From the NCBI RefSeq assembly GCF_001854245.1, contig NZ_CP015381.1, positions 3,755,001 through 3,819,000 on the forward strand: a DNA stretch of 64,000 nucleotides, given 5' to 3'. The notes beneath the pieces are model-generated. The model had not been told where the DNA came from. It was given only the letters and a program-made list of their open reading frames with translations, and searched no databases. The stretch is from Desulfococcus multivorans (GTDB taxonomy: Bacteria > Desulfobacterota > Desulfobacteria > Desulfobacterales > Desulfococcaceae). Position numbers and translations under genes: made by a program. Shown here piece after piece: positions 33,957 through 43,847 of the stretch (the first letter of the stretch is position 1; the number at the start of each line of letters is the position of its first letter).

Positions 33957-35291
33957 GTGCACCTCATGACATTTACAATAGCTCTGAAAGACAACCCCTT
34001 AATTAGACGGATAGGCAAAAACTTTTCTATTGGTTTTGTCGGATCTGTTCTTTTGCTCATTTTCTCTCTTTTACGCACGACATTGCTAACAAAAAATCTC
34101 CCAATAGCTGATTATGGCCGAATCTTGGTGGTTATGAATTTTTTTAGTTTTATGGCCATGCTTTTCGGACTACGCGTAAATGATTTTATTTATCGATTTT
34201 ACCCACAATTCAATAATCGACTAGGGCATAATGAACTAAAAGGAATTGTATTTATATCTTTTATTTTATCATTTACTGTTGGTTTCGTTATCGCGGTTGG
34301 CACCTATATGTCTGCTTATTGGGTTGCTGAAATTTTTTACAAAGACCCAAGCTATGCACCACTGTTTCGAATTTTCGCAATAGCTGCTTTTTTTATTGCT
34401 TTTGAGGGGTTTTATAGTTCTATTCTTAGACTACATGATCGGTTTATCCTTATCATACTTCCTCAGATAACCGGTGCCGCTTTTTCATTGGGTATAATAG
34501 CATATCAACTAGTATACGCGGGATCCGTTACAATTAAACTTGCGATATGGGCAATAACAGCAGGCATGTTGATAACGGCCCTTTCTGCATTATTGTTTTC
34601 TATCCTATGCATTTTGCCGCTACTGCGCTGTACAAAAGGTACGGGCATTCGATCTTTAAAAAAACATCGTCGAAACATTTTTTCGACTCTTTTTCAGACA
34701 AATCTGACGGGATACTTGAAGCTTGGGTCTGACACAGGAGGTATGTTTTTGTTGGGTATCCTTGCAACACCTAACCAGGTCGCTCTTTATGGAATCGCCA
34801 GGCAACTGGCCAAGGTACTGCAAGTCGTTCAAAATAATGTTCAAAACGCTCTTACTCCTGAAATTGTTTCACTTTGGGCGCAACAAAAGATCAAACAACT
34901 ATATGAATTGATAAATGCCTATTCCAAAATTTCTCTTATTTCAGGCGCTATTATCGCCTGTGTTGCCGCGATAGTGTCCAAACCGATCATATTGGCTTTT
35001 ACCACTCCGGATTACCTTAATGCCTTACCAGTTTTTTATGTATTTATTTTTACAATCTATATGACATTCGTTTCCTTAGTGTTTTTCCCCCTTGCTCTGG
35101 CCATGAATCAAATGGCCAGAAGGAATTTGGTTGTATCAATACGGTTTGTGTATCTTCTCATTGGTATCATTTTGGGCCTAAATGCCATGATGCTGGCCAT
35201 GGTAGAATTGTTTGGCGCGCTGACTACCAGATTATTGAATGATATCCCATTGCTTAGAAATTTGCGACGTATTTATAATACTGAACTGTAA
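33957..35291 (+). CDS. Polysaccharide flippase, Wzx type
   Basis: 444 residues with about 12 hydrophobic segments and the MATE/MOP-superfamily N-terminus (RIGKNFSIGFVGSVLLLIFSLL). The segment TPNQVALYGIARQLAKVLQV is typical of the central Wzx helices. It should flip undecaprenyl-PP-linked repeat units across the inner membrane for Wzy-dependent polymerisation. ATG 33957 is GTG/ATG-adjacent without a strong ribosome site; ATG 33966 is equally possible. Confidence 0.87.
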   Translation: MHLMTFTIALKDNPLIRRIGKNFSIGFVGSVLLLIFSLLRTTLLTKNLPIADYGRILVVMNFFSFMAMLFGLRVNDFIYRFYPQFNNRLGHNELKGIVFISFILSFTVGFVIAVGTYMSAYWVAEIFYKDPSYAPLFRIFAIAAFFIAFEGFYSSILRLHDRFILIILPQITGAAFSLGIIAYQLVYAGSVTIKLAIWAITAGMLITALSALLFSILCILPLLRCTKGTGIRSLKKHRRNIFSTLFQTNLTGYLKLGSDTGGMFLLGILATPNQVALYGIARQLAKVLQVVQNNVQNALTPEIVSLWAQQKIKQLYELINAYSKISLISGAIIACVAAIVSKPIILAFTTPDYLNALPVFYVFIFTIYMTFVSLVFFPLALAMNQMARRNLVVSIRFVYLLIGIILGLNAMMLAMVELFGALTTRLLNDIPLLRNLRRIYNTEL

Positions 35292-35313
35292 AACATATTT
35301 TGGGGATTCAAGA

Positions 35314-36768
35314 ATGAAATTATTAACTATTGGACTTGACGGTGGAGACAAAAGAATCATTCAGGAAATGCCCATGCCGAACCTGCATAAGATATTGGCG
35401 CAAAATATTTGTCTGGATGTTCAAGAAGATCTATGGAGCCGCGGTTGGGCAGAAATTTTGTGCGGTGTTCATGGCCGAGAATCCGGGGCATTTTACGCTA
35501 AACCCAAGCTGGATGGAAGCCACAATACAACTCAGAAGTTCAGTGTTTACGATTACGATCTCAATCCTGATATAAAGCCCCTTTGGGCAAGGTTATGTGA
35601 GAAAGGCCATAGCGTTGGGTTTATGAATGTACCTAGCATGATGCCCGCGCCAACAGTAAATGGATTTGCAGTAGCGGGTGGTGGCGCGGGTGCCGCTACG
35701 AGTGGAGCATCTGTCATTCCTTTGGAAGGCTGCTACCCAAATGAAGCGCGAGATTTGTTAATAAAAAAAGGATATATCGTTGATACTCGGTTTGTTTCTT
35801 GTGGATTGCGCGATGAAAGCGCATTCCTTAATCGGCTTGTTCATATGACTAAGATCAGGACCAATGCTTTTATCTGTCTTCAAGATCGCTTCCATGTGCG
35901 ATTCGGTTTTGTTGCATTTATGGCAATTTGTAGGGTTCAATATTTAGCCATGAGCGAGATCGAAGCATTAATTCAAAATAAGGGGTTGCCTGCAAATTCG
36001 TTTCAGGAAAAGCTTCTTGTTTTTTATGAACAGATTGATGAATATATCGGTAAAATCATGGGCTGTGTCTCACCTGAGCATGTAATGTTTGTATCGGATC
36101 ACGGACAGAGTCCCCGACTTTACAGCGTTAACGTCAATGAATGGTTAACCAAATCAGGTTTTCAGCATCCCAAAGCCAAATCTTCAGGTACCTTTAAGCA
36201 GGCCATAAAAGCCGCTACCGGTATTTTTCCACAAAGCTTTAAAAAACATCTTGTTCGAACGGCCCCTGGACTTAGTGCGAAGCTCGCCGGCATGAATGCC
36301 GATTGGAACCGCACCAAGGCCTTTGGAGTGAGGTATGTGCCCGGTATTTATATCAATGACCAAAGCCGATTTGCAGGTCCTGTGAGCAACGACACAGAAA
36401 GTGTGCATCTTGCGCAGGAGATTGTTGAACAATTCAACGGCAACGAAGAGGCGAAAAAAAACAACTTGAAAGCGCGAATATACCGGAATCAATACAATCA
36501 GTCAAGATATGAAGCTCTGTTACCGGACATCTGGATCGACCATCCCGACGCCTATTTTTTCGAACAAAATGGAGCGTTCATTGAACCAAACAAGGACTAC
36601 GGGCCTATCAAAAACCTTGCTCGCGTTGAGCGAGACATGTTTACGGGCATCAAGGGAAGACATCCCCTCTTTTGCGTTGATCCGGCCTTAGCCGGCCTGA
36701 TTCGGAAAAGCGACGAACCCAGCCTTACCTTGGCCTACAAGCTTATTTTGAGAGGCATGGAATTATGA
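35314..36768 (+). CDS. Alkaline-phosphatase-superfamily hydrolase
   Basis: 484 residues from ATG 35314 (GGGGATTC upstream). The N-terminus KLLTIGLDGGDKRIIQEMPM carries the first metal-ligand Asp, and FVSDHGQSPRLYSVN the conserved SDHG metal motif of type-I phosphodiesterases/nucleotide pyrophosphatases. Members in polysaccharide loci may be phosphoglycerol or phosphoethanolamine transferases or hydrolases that decorate or trim the glycan. No membrane anchor is seen. It overlaps the next gene by 4 bases (ATGA). Confidence 0.82.
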   Translation: MKLLTIGLDGGDKRIIQEMPMPNLHKILAQNICLDVQEDLWSRGWAEILCGVHGRESGAFYAKPKLDGSHNTTQKFSVYDYDLNPDIKPLWARLCEKGHSVGFMNVPSMMPAPTVNGFAVAGGGAGAATSGASVIPLEGCYPNEARDLLIKKGYIVDTRFVSCGLRDESAFLNRLVHMTKIRTNAFICLQDRFHVRFGFVAFMAICRVQYLAMSEIEALIQNKGLPANSFQEKLLVFYEQIDEYIGKIMGCVSPEHVMFVSDHGQSPRLYSVNVNEWLTKSGFQHPKAKSSGTFKQAIKAATGIFPQSFKKHLVRTAPGLSAKLAGMNADWNRTKAFGVRYVPGIYINDQSRFAGPVSNDTESVHLAQEIVEQFNGNEEAKKNNLKARIYRNQYNQSRYEALLPDIWIDHPDAYFFEQNGAFIEPNKDYGPIKNLARVERDMFTGIKGRHPLFCVDPALAGLIRKSDEPSLTLAYKLILRGMEL

Positions 36769-37913
36769 AAATCGGTATATTAACTTATCATCGAGTTGTT
36801 AACGATGGCTCTGTTGTGCAGGCCTATTGTCTTGAAAAACTGATTCGTTCTTACTACCCTAACGCAACGATCGAATTAGTGGACTATCGACCTTGGCGTG
36901 GTGAAAAACAGGAACATCTCAAAATCTTGACAAAGCGTTATCCATTTGTACGGTATAGTTACTGGAACAAATTGCGCAGTATCCGTGTTTTTATAAAAAA
37001 TAACTTCCAGGGAAAAAGCCCTTCCTGTATAACTGATAATATAGAAAAGGCTCGCAGATTCATTGATGCACAAAGTTATGATGCTGTAATCGTAGGGAGT
37101 GATACGGTTTGGGAAGGAAGGCCAAGCGGTTTTGCTCCTCACTCTCCCAATATCTATTTCTTACCCGATTTGCCTTCAATTAAAAAAATCGCTTTTGCTT
37201 CATCTGCAGACCCAATCATCTCATCATATGCGAACAATGTGAACCGTGCAGAAAAAATTCGTGCCGCTATTGAAGCGTTCAATTTTATCTCAGTCCGAGA
37301 TGATTCAACAAGAGATTATCTGGTGAACCTGGGGATTTCCTCTGAACGGATTCATTTCATGCCTGATCCGACCTTATTATGGGATTTAAATTCAATAGTT
37401 GATCATTCAATAGCAAAATATTCTAACAATAAGCCATTGGCTGGTATTGCAATCGGCATTGGAAATACATCAGTTAAAGGACAAATGACCGAACAACTTA
37501 TCCAAAACGGTTTTGATGTGATAGATCTTGAACGTCCGAAACAGATAGAAAAGTATTTCTCTCAGCCTCAATCCCTCAACCAACGCCTGGGCCTCTATTC
37601 GAATTTGAATATGATCGTGACCGATCGATTTCATGGAAGTATCTTTACGCTATTATTGGCCGGGGCACCGGTACTTTTTGTGGAAACTTCCTCTAAATGG
37701 CCTGATCGTAACAGCAAAGGAAGGGATCTTTTTCGACGGTTGGGCCTGGAGGAAATGGTTTGGCGTTATGATGTGAATGCACCGGAATCTGGACTTGTTC
37801 GAAACCGATTAAATAGATGGAATGACCTATCCAAACAAATTCAAGGACGAATTCAGTCTTTGCGATATTCAGCGAAAAATACACTTGAGAAAATGTTTCA
37901 ATGCCTTGAATAA
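36765..37913 (+). CDS. Polysaccharide pyruvyl transferase family protein
   Basis: 382 residues. GILTYHRVVNDGSVVQAYCL at the N-terminus, AVIVGSDTVWEGR in the middle and the C-terminal LNMIVTDRFHGSIFTLLLAG with FVETSSKWPDRNSKGRDLFRR match PF04230. It would add a pyruvate ketal from PEP to a sugar, giving an anionic polymer. It is translationally coupled to the upstream hydrolase by an ATGA overlap. Confidence 0.92.
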   Translation: MKIGILTYHRVVNDGSVVQAYCLEKLIRSYYPNATIELVDYRPWRGEKQEHLKILTKRYPFVRYSYWNKLRSIRVFIKNNFQGKSPSCITDNIEKARRFIDAQSYDAVIVGSDTVWEGRPSGFAPHSPNIYFLPDLPSIKKIAFASSADPIISSYANNVNRAEKIRAAIEAFNFISVRDDSTRDYLVNLGISSERIHFMPDPTLLWDLNSIVDHSIAKYSNNKPLAGIAIGIGNTSVKGQMTEQLIQNGFDVIDLERPKQIEKYFSQPQSLNQRLGLYSNLNMIVTDRFHGSIFTLLLAGAPVLFVETSSKWPDRNSKGRDLFRRLGLEEMVWRYDVNAPESGLVRNRLNRWNDLSKQIQGRIQSLRYSAKNTLEKMFQCLE

Positions 37914-38036
37914 TAGCAATGAAAAGTTCACCATTTACGCGAAAATAAAATTTTACAGCCCCGCATTAAAAGTTCGCCTATCACACAGGCGATAGGCCGG
38001 AACAAGGCGATCCCAACGCAATCATAAAGGTTATTA

Positions 38037-39167
38037 ATGTTAACACATGTTATTTTTTTGATTGATTCAATGGTTGGAGGAGGTGCTGAAAGAGCCGTAG
38101 TAGAGATGTTGCGCCATCTGGATCATACTCGTTACAGGCTATCACTCGCGCTTTTCAGGAATGATGGCGATTATATGGATTTAATTCCATCCTATGTGAC
38201 TATAATCGATCTTTCCAGGTATACAGGGCGATCCAATATCATTAAGCGCATTAATGGTATTAGAAAAATGGTAGCAGATAATAATCCGGACATTATTATC
38301 GCCGGTTTGGAGTCGCCAAATTTATCTCTTCTTCGGGCAGCCCCTTTTATTCGAGGCTACTGTCGTATAGTTATTACTGAACATAATAATTTGAGTATGC
38401 GATTAAAAAAAAGTCGCTCAGAATTAATGAAAAAAGCAAAATCTATCGAGATACAAGCTTTATATCGTTTAGCGGATAGAATAATTGCCGTTTCAGATGG
38501 TATTAAAACTGATCTTGTTCACAATTTTAGTTTACCTGATCAGCTGATCTCGGTAATCCATAATCCAATAGATATCGAAAAAATAAAACTAGCGGGAATA
38601 AGCAGTCCGGAAATTTCAGGGAATTATCCTAACAAGCCATTAACCATAATATCTGCCGGAAGGTTGGTACCTCAGAAAGCTTTCCATGAATTGATAAAAG
38701 CTTTTGAAAAGGTGAGGGAACATGTTCCAGCCTTGTTACTAATTTTTGGCGAAGGGCCGCTGCGAACAGAATTGGAACAACAGGTGAGAAGTCTTAACCT
38801 TGAAAAATATGTCAAACTCCCAGGTTTTACGAACAACCTTTGGAGCGAAATGGCTAAAGCTACAATTTATGCATCCTCATCTCATTGGGAGGGATTTCAT
38901 TTGACACTTACTGAAGCGATGGCTTGTGGAATTCCTGTAGTAGCAACAGACTGTGACTACGGCCCAAGGGAGATAATTACACATGGCAAAAATGGATTAG
39001 TTACACCTGTAGGGGATGTGGAAGCCCTTGCGAAACAAATCATTGAGCTTTTATGCAGTGATAAGCGACGCAGAAAATTGGCAAATGAAGGTCTGACGCG
39101 CAGCTATGACTTTGATAGCCGAGTGATTGCCAAAAAATACTCCGAACTTATTGAGGCAGTTCTTTAA
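38037..39167 (+). CDS. Glycosyltransferase, family 4
   Basis: 376 residues. The N-terminus VIFLIDSMVGGGAERAVVEM is the classic GT4 acceptor-domain start with a Gly-rich loop. The donor domain has TIISAGRLVPQKAFHELIKA, LLIFGEGPLRTELEQQV, YASSSHWEGFHLTLTEAMAC and GIPVVATDCDYGPREI. The last matches GalNAc-alpha-1,4-type transferases such as PglH/PglJ. It extends the lipid-linked oligosaccharide. Confidence 0.92.
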   Translation: MLTHVIFLIDSMVGGGAERAVVEMLRHLDHTRYRLSLALFRNDGDYMDLIPSYVTIIDLSRYTGRSNIIKRINGIRKMVADNNPDIIIAGLESPNLSLLRAAPFIRGYCRIVITEHNNLSMRLKKSRSELMKKAKSIEIQALYRLADRIIAVSDGIKTDLVHNFSLPDQLISVIHNPIDIEKIKLAGISSPEISGNYPNKPLTIISAGRLVPQKAFHELIKAFEKVREHVPALLLIFGEGPLRTELEQQVRSLNLEKYVKLPGFTNNLWSEMAKATIYASSSHWEGFHLTLTEAMACGIPVVATDCDYGPREIITHGKNGLVTPVGDVEALAKQIIELLCSDKRRRKLANEGLTRSYDFDSRVIAKKYSELIEAVL

Positions 39168-39503
39168 TCCTACAACCAACACTGCGGGTTCATTTGAAAA
39201 GACGACAATTGCCAGGTTGGCGTATTCACCGCTTATGCGGTAGAAAGCGGTACGCCATGGTTGACAAACGGCTGTTTATCCCCAAGCGTCGATTTACCGA
39301 CGATTATCTGAATCATCGGTAAAAATGCAGGTTGCCTGAACATACCGTTTTTCAAACCAAACCATAACTGACCGTTGAAATGATTACTGATATCAGCAAT
39401 GAAAAGGTACTGGTGGTTAATATATACTTGATGACTAGGCATACGGGGGCAGCCCGGAATTTATTGCCGAGGGTTGAATCCCTACCGTAAATATCAGGCG
39501 AAA
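39168..39503. other. Gene-free gap before the beta-helix gene
   Basis: About 330 bases, more GC-rich than the neighbours around 39230-39330. A 69-codon minus-strand frame (39233-39442) has no recognisable motif. Possibly a decayed gene or mobile-element remnant. Confidence 0.35.
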
Positions 39504-40634
39504 ATGAAAAGAGATAATATCAGATTTATTTCCGGGATCCTCATTTTTAACCTGATTTTTTCATTAATTGGGACTTTTTGCTTCATATACTTATTACTAC
39601 ATTATAATTCCAAGAAAAAAAACAATTATGACTTAGCACTTCTATGCAAGGGCGATTTAGATTGCTCAAGCATTTTACAGAAAGCTATAGATAATTCTGC
39701 AAGCACTGGCGTAGAGTTATACATTCCACCTGGGAGGTATTTAATTACAAAACCTCTCCGGTTGAAATCGCATGTGAAGATTAGAGGGGCAGGCCAATAT
39801 GTTACCTCAATTATTCTGGCGAAACGCAACAAGGATAATTTATCACATTGTGCTTTTTCTTGTGATGAGACTCAAAATGGCATCAAATATGCGGGTCTTC
39901 AAGGCTTGGCTATTATTTACGAGGATGAGCCTTTGCCCGAGATGAGCGGGCTATATTTTCACAAAGCGTCTAGATGCTCCTTCAGCAACCTTGTCATCAA
40001 GAACTTTGGCACCGGCTTTAGATCAGACTTGATTTGGATGTCTAACCTCACCTCTGTTCACTCTGTTCGCTGCCTCATCGGTTTCCAAATAAATCGTGGT
40101 ACTTCTTGCTACCTTCAGAATTGTTATGCAAACGTATGTGTTCAGGGATTTACTTTGACAAAACTCGCTTATTCATCTCTCCAGAATTGCGCTGTTGATC
40201 ATATCAATCAAGGAGGTCTGCGCTTGGGCGACCCGAAATTCAAGCTATCATTTGCATATTATTTCAATAATTGCAAAGGTATCACCATGACGGGTTGTGG
40301 AGCAGAACATAGTTCAGGAGGGTATTTGCAAGCTAAGCGTTCAGTCATTACGCTTGTCGGATGTAGAAGTCACAATATCGGAACTCAATATAACGGCACT
40401 AAAAAACAATATTTGCTTGATTTACCAGATAAATCAAGCAAATTAACATTAATTGGCTGCAGTTTGGGAAATGATAATAGCTGGACAAAAAACAGCAATG
40501 CAGCTGTCTTTCGGGTTGAAAAAGGATCATCAATCTACATGCTAAATAGCAAAGTCTCTAATACAGCCATTGCAAAAAAGGACGTAAGAGGTCAACTTTT
40601 TGATATCTCTGCCAATCCTATTTGTAGCAATTGA
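39504..40634 (+). CDS. Membrane-anchored right-handed beta-helix protein (pectate-lyase-3 type)
   Basis: 376 residues from ATG 39504. An N-terminal membrane anchor (ISGILIFNLIFSLIGTFCFI, YLLL) is followed by a pectate-lyase-superfamily beginning: SSILQKAIDNSASTGVELYI then PPGRYLITKPLRLKSHVKIR with GAG. Repeated Asn/Cys-rich beta-helix turns (SYLQNCYANVCVQ, SLQNCAVDHINQGG) follow. It may be a polysaccharide lyase, epimerase or tailspike-like protein acting on the exported polymer outside the inner membrane. Confidence 0.8.
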   Translation: MKRDNIRFISGILIFNLIFSLIGTFCFIYLLLHYNSKKKNNYDLALLCKGDLDCSSILQKAIDNSASTGVELYIPPGRYLITKPLRLKSHVKIRGAGQYVTSIILAKRNKDNLSHCAFSCDETQNGIKYAGLQGLAIIYEDEPLPEMSGLYFHKASRCSFSNLVIKNFGTGFRSDLIWMSNLTSVHSVRCLIGFQINRGTSCYLQNCYANVCVQGFTLTKLAYSSLQNCAVDHINQGGLRLGDPKFKLSFAYYFNNCKGITMTGCGAEHSSGGYLQAKRSVITLVGCRSHNIGTQYNGTKKQYLLDLPDKSSKLTLIGCSLGNDNSWTKNSNAAVFRVEKGSSIYMLNSKVSNTAIAKKDVRGQLFDISANPICSN

Positions 40635-40691
40635 ATTCCCATATCAACAAAGATGTTGGAGATGCTTAGTACTTACCTGGGCTGATGAAAA

Positions 40692-42032
40692 TCAGTTTAG
40701 AAAAACGGTAGTATTTTGATCCCATTTTTGTTCCGTCTTTCTGGCTATTGACATGATCTCCTTCCTTTTCGATTGAACAGATTGACCGATATTCTTTTTA
40801 TACCATTCGAACACTTTTTTCGTTGGAACTGTTTCAAGCGCCTTTTGGATGACATCATGACTTGTTTTTGAGACAACCGCTGCAAGGCTGAGTAGCATTG
40901 CAGTGAAACCGCTTTTTACTTGATCCTGTTCCAAATTTTTCAATTTGCCAAAAACCGATTCGATGATTTCGCTGCTTCCAAGCAGCCTCTCGCCCGGCTT
41001 TGCCTTCAGCGATTGTTCCTCTATGAAAGTGAGCAGTTCCTCACCGACTCTCTTTGCCCTGTCTGTATGCGGGCTAAAGATCGGATCCTCTTTTAAATCG
41101 ATATGGCTGTCGTGATATATCCCGACAAACTTTATGTAGCCTTCCACCGTCTTGACAACCTCAATGAGATCCTGCCATTCTGTAAGATGATCACGATATT
41201 CGTTCAGCCACCCGAGCTTATCATCAGCCTGCCGAGGAGGGAATCGGTCGTCAGGCTCGGATTTCAGCATGTCCAGATAGCAAAGCTTCTCCTGCCCCCA
41301 TTTCACAAGTTTATCCACATTCATATACCGCGCCTTGCTTCTCTGATTTGGCGGCGCCAAAGCGGATAGACAGGTCTGCTGAACTTTCTTGCCGGTTTGC
41401 GCTGCCAATTGAATAAACTCCGACCAATGCGGGTCATTTTTTAGTTCGCGCTTCAGTATGGCGGCACCTTTATGTTTGATATCATATATGTAGCATGTCT
41501 GTTCATGATCCCGGCAGAATCTTTCAATCCCCGATTTTATGTCGGTTCCATGATCACCGATTATTTCTCTGGGTGGACCGGTTTTCTCGATAGTTTGAGT
41601 AAGTTGCCGGTAAACAATTTCGCCATTGGAATGGGTTACCGGTAGCAAGGCAATTGGTTCGGCATCTTCATATGATAAATACAGCTCGTTCTCCGGTAAC
41701 TTGCTTTGACGGACACCTAAAATAACCAAGCACTTCTCACTACCCGACTGGACTGTATGGTCGACAATCCAGATCCAATCATCGGCCCACTCCTGTTCAC
41801 GATGGAGCTTATAGTACCCGAGACGAAGCAACCACAGGCGACCGCTGTACCACGATGGAACGGGCTGCCCCAGCTCTAAAAAAGATAACATGGAGCCGAT
41901 AACGCGACTTGCTCCTCTCAGACTCGTACAGCCGGATAATACAAATGAAATAAATAGGGTGATATGAGCAACTGAATATTTATGAAACGCAACTCTCTGA
42001 TTGAATTTTGCCTCAATCGCGTTATCCGTCAT
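40692..42032 (-). CDS. DDE-type transposase of the 1.8-kb IS
   Basis: 446 residues. The candidate catalytic residues are Asp in WIWIVDHTVQSGSEKCLVIL, Asp in EIIGDHGTDIKSGIERFC and Glu near SSEIIESVFGKLKNLEQDQV, giving a plausible DDE set. The N-terminal HTH-like portion precedes them. It overlaps the small upstream ORF by 11 bases, suggesting coupled translation or frameshifting. It appears intact. Confidence 0.82.
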   Translation of the reverse strand: MTDNAIEAKFNQRVAFHKYSVAHITLFISFVLSGCTSLRGASRVIGSMLSFLELGQPVPSWYSGRLWLLRLGYYKLHREQEWADDWIWIVDHTVQSGSEKCLVILGVRQSKLPENELYLSYEDAEPIALLPVTHSNGEIVYRQLTQTIEKTGPPREIIGDHGTDIKSGIERFCRDHEQTCYIYDIKHKGAAILKRELKNDPHWSEFIQLAAQTGKKVQQTCLSALAPPNQRSKARYMNVDKLVKWGQEKLCYLDMLKSEPDDRFPPRQADDKLGWLNEYRDHLTEWQDLIEVVKTVEGYIKFVGIYHDSHIDLKEDPIFSPHTDRAKRVGEELLTFIEEQSLKAKPGERLLGSSEIIESVFGKLKNLEQDQVKSGFTAMLLSLAAVVSKTSHDVIQKALETVPTKKVFEWYKKNIGQSVQSKRKEIMSIARKTEQKWDQNTTVFLN

Positions 42033-42276
42033 CGTTTTTTTTTTGCCGATATTCTTGCAGCTCCTCTTCCAGCTTTTTCACCCTTTTATTTAGCTCAGCT
42101 TTTCTCTTCTCCAGATACCGGAGCTTGTTCTGGAGCATCTTGACCTTGTATTTTGCTTCCTGACATTTGGACTTCCAGCTATCTCGACTGTTTTCAAAGA
42201 ATTTAGCCAGCTTCCTTATAGGACTCTTGTAGCCACTATCATCAGGCTTTCCTTTCCCATCAAGCATGGATTGCAC
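42022..42276 (-). CDS. Small coiled-coil protein of the IS
   Basis: 84 residues, strongly charged: KYKVKMLQNKLRYLEKRKAE, LNKRVKKLEEELQEYRQKK forms a clear heptad coiled coil. AGGAGGTGC lies upstream of the ATG. It is the first ORF of the element and may form a transposase complex or an N-terminal dimerisation part. Confidence 0.75.
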   Translation of the reverse strand: MQSMLDGKGKPDDSGYKSPIRKLAKFFENSRDSWKSKCQEAKYKVKMLQNKLRYLEKRKAELNKRVKKLEEELQEYRQKKNDDG

Positions 42277-42463
42277 CTCCTAAAAATGAAGTCTAACATT
42301 ATATCCATACTTTATATGAGAAAAAAAGTTCCGCTTTTTCTTCTTTAATGCTTTACAAGCACTATAAAATTTGAGAATTTCTCGGAATATTTCCAGAATG
42401 AAAATTATGGGCCATTCAATAGTGAATTTTCATCACCCCAGTACTTACCCATAAATTTTACCA

Positions 42464-42605
42464 ACCTTACGGCAAGCAATAATCGTCACAGCCATACGCA
42501 ATAGCAACATTTAAGTATCGGTGTGTTTTTTCATAACGGACCAACATCTTACGAAAACGATTGATCCATGAATGACTCACTTCAACCATCCTGCGCCTAT
42601 CTATC
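42464..42605 (-). pseudogene. IS5-family transposase C-terminal fragment
   Basis: The minus-strand frame reads RRRMVEVSHSWINRFRKMLV then RYEKTHRYLNVAIAY, the conserved C-terminal block of IS5-family transposases (usual form RWVVERTHSWLNRFRRLLVRYEK). Only about 45 codons remain. From 42606 to 42878 no gene is supported; the words GCAAAGTATGGCTAATTCCG, GAAAGTTGAG at 42675-42705 repeat those near 32240. Confidence 0.75.
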
Positions 42606-42878
42606 CAACCCGGATTGGGCTTTCTTGTGCTCATTTTTTTTATGTTCTATTTCGGCCTATGATACAGCTATACTGCAAAGTATGGCTAATTCCGAAAGTT
42701 GAGCAGCCAATTTACCATAATTCTGTGACACTATTTTTTCGCGATTTTTCGAATTCAGGCAATTTGATTTCAGCAGCCGATCTATCCAACTACTATGCAT
42801 ATGTTCATTTTCATTTAAAAAAATCATCATCCTTCGCGCAATTCCTATAAAATCTATTTTTGACAAGAGCGATCTAAA

Positions 42879-43847
42879 ATGGAAACACGATATACTTCTG
42901 AATTTCTTGCTTTAAAAAAACCCATTCTGGTTACCGGTGCTAATCGATCTGGCACCACTTGGGTCGGCAACATTCTCGCTAGATCACCCCATATAAAGTA
43001 CATTCCTGAAATTTTTAATCCAAGTAGTGGGCTTCTAAGAGGGCATCCTGCTACACGTTTCTGGTTCCATCATATCACTGAAGATCCAGAAGAACTGTAT
43101 CGGCCAATGCTTAACAAAATTATAAAAGGGAAGTATCCTTTTATAAATATATTCAGGTTTATGGACGCCAAAAAACGTTTTTCATATAAAGGTGTCAGGT
43201 CTCGATTCAAACTTTTTCTTAATTCTTATATTAACCATGAAGGTAGATATAGATTTCTTATAAAAGACCCTATAGCTCTTTTTTCAACTGAATGGCTCTC
43301 TAAAGAATTTAATATTGATATACTCATAACTATAAGACATCCAGCTGCCTTTGTTTATAGTATTAAACGTGTCAATTGGCGATTTGATGTCGATAATTTT
43401 CTTAAGCAGCGCACCCTGATGGAGGACTATCTCTATCCATTCGAGTCTAAGCTTAGAAAAATAAAAGAGAAAAAAATGGACATCATCGAAGAAGCGAGCA
43501 CTCTTTGGACTTGTTTTTATCATGTCGTAAACCTGTATCGAGAAAATCATCCTGAATGGATATTTAAAAAACACGAAGATCTATCATTAAATCCTATTGA
43601 TGAATTTCAACAAATTTGTATGCGCCTAAATATTCCTTTCTCGATTAATTTACAAAAGGCGATAAAAGAATTCTGCTCATCTAATAATCCTACTGAAGCT
43701 CCTGAAAAAATAATTCATCAATTAAAAAGAAACAGCCGTGAAAATATATCAATATGGAAAAAACGGCTCTCTCAAAATGAAATTCATCGAATTAGAAATA
43801 TAGTTGACAGGTATTCCGCAAACTTTTATTCACCAGCAGAATGGTGA
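42879..43847 (+). CDS. Sulfotransferase-family protein
   Basis: 322 residues. ILVTGANRSGTTWVGNILAR at residues 15-34 is the 5'-phosphosulfate loop binding PAPS. ITIRHPAAFVYSIKR at about 150 holds the 3'-phosphate-binding Arg/Ser. It would transfer sulfate onto the polysaccharide or a lipid-linked intermediate, adding charge together with the pyruvyl transferase. AT-rich. The stop overlaps the next start. Confidence 0.9.
   Translation: METRYTSEFLALKKPILVTGANRSGTTWVGNILARSPHIKYIPEIFNPSSGLLRGHPATRFWFHHITEDPEELYRPMLNKIIKGKYPFINIFRFMDAKKRFSYKGVRSRFKLFLNSYINHEGRYRFLIKDPIALFSTEWLSKEFNIDILITIRHPAAFVYSIKRVNWRFDVDNFLKQRTLMEDYLYPFESKLRKIKEKKMDIIEEASTLWTCFYHVVNLYRENHPEWIFKKHEDLSLNPIDEFQQICMRLNIPFSINLQKAIKEFCSSNNPTEAPEKIIHQLKRNSRENISIWKKRLSQNEIHRIRNIVDRYSANFYSPAEW

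Larger units (their letters stand above)
40677..42441. mobile_element. Complete two-ORF insertion sequence with TIRs and 7-bp target duplication
   Basis: 1765 bp. The ends read CTGGGCTGATGAAAATCAG (left) and, inverted, CTGGGGTGATGAAAATTCA (right): 15 of the first 16 bases match. A 7-bp direct repeat TACTTAC flanks both sides (40670-40676, 42442-42448). Genes are on the minus strand. It resembles unclassified (ISNCY-type) elements with a coiled-coil small ORF; family placement is tentative. Confidence 0.88.
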
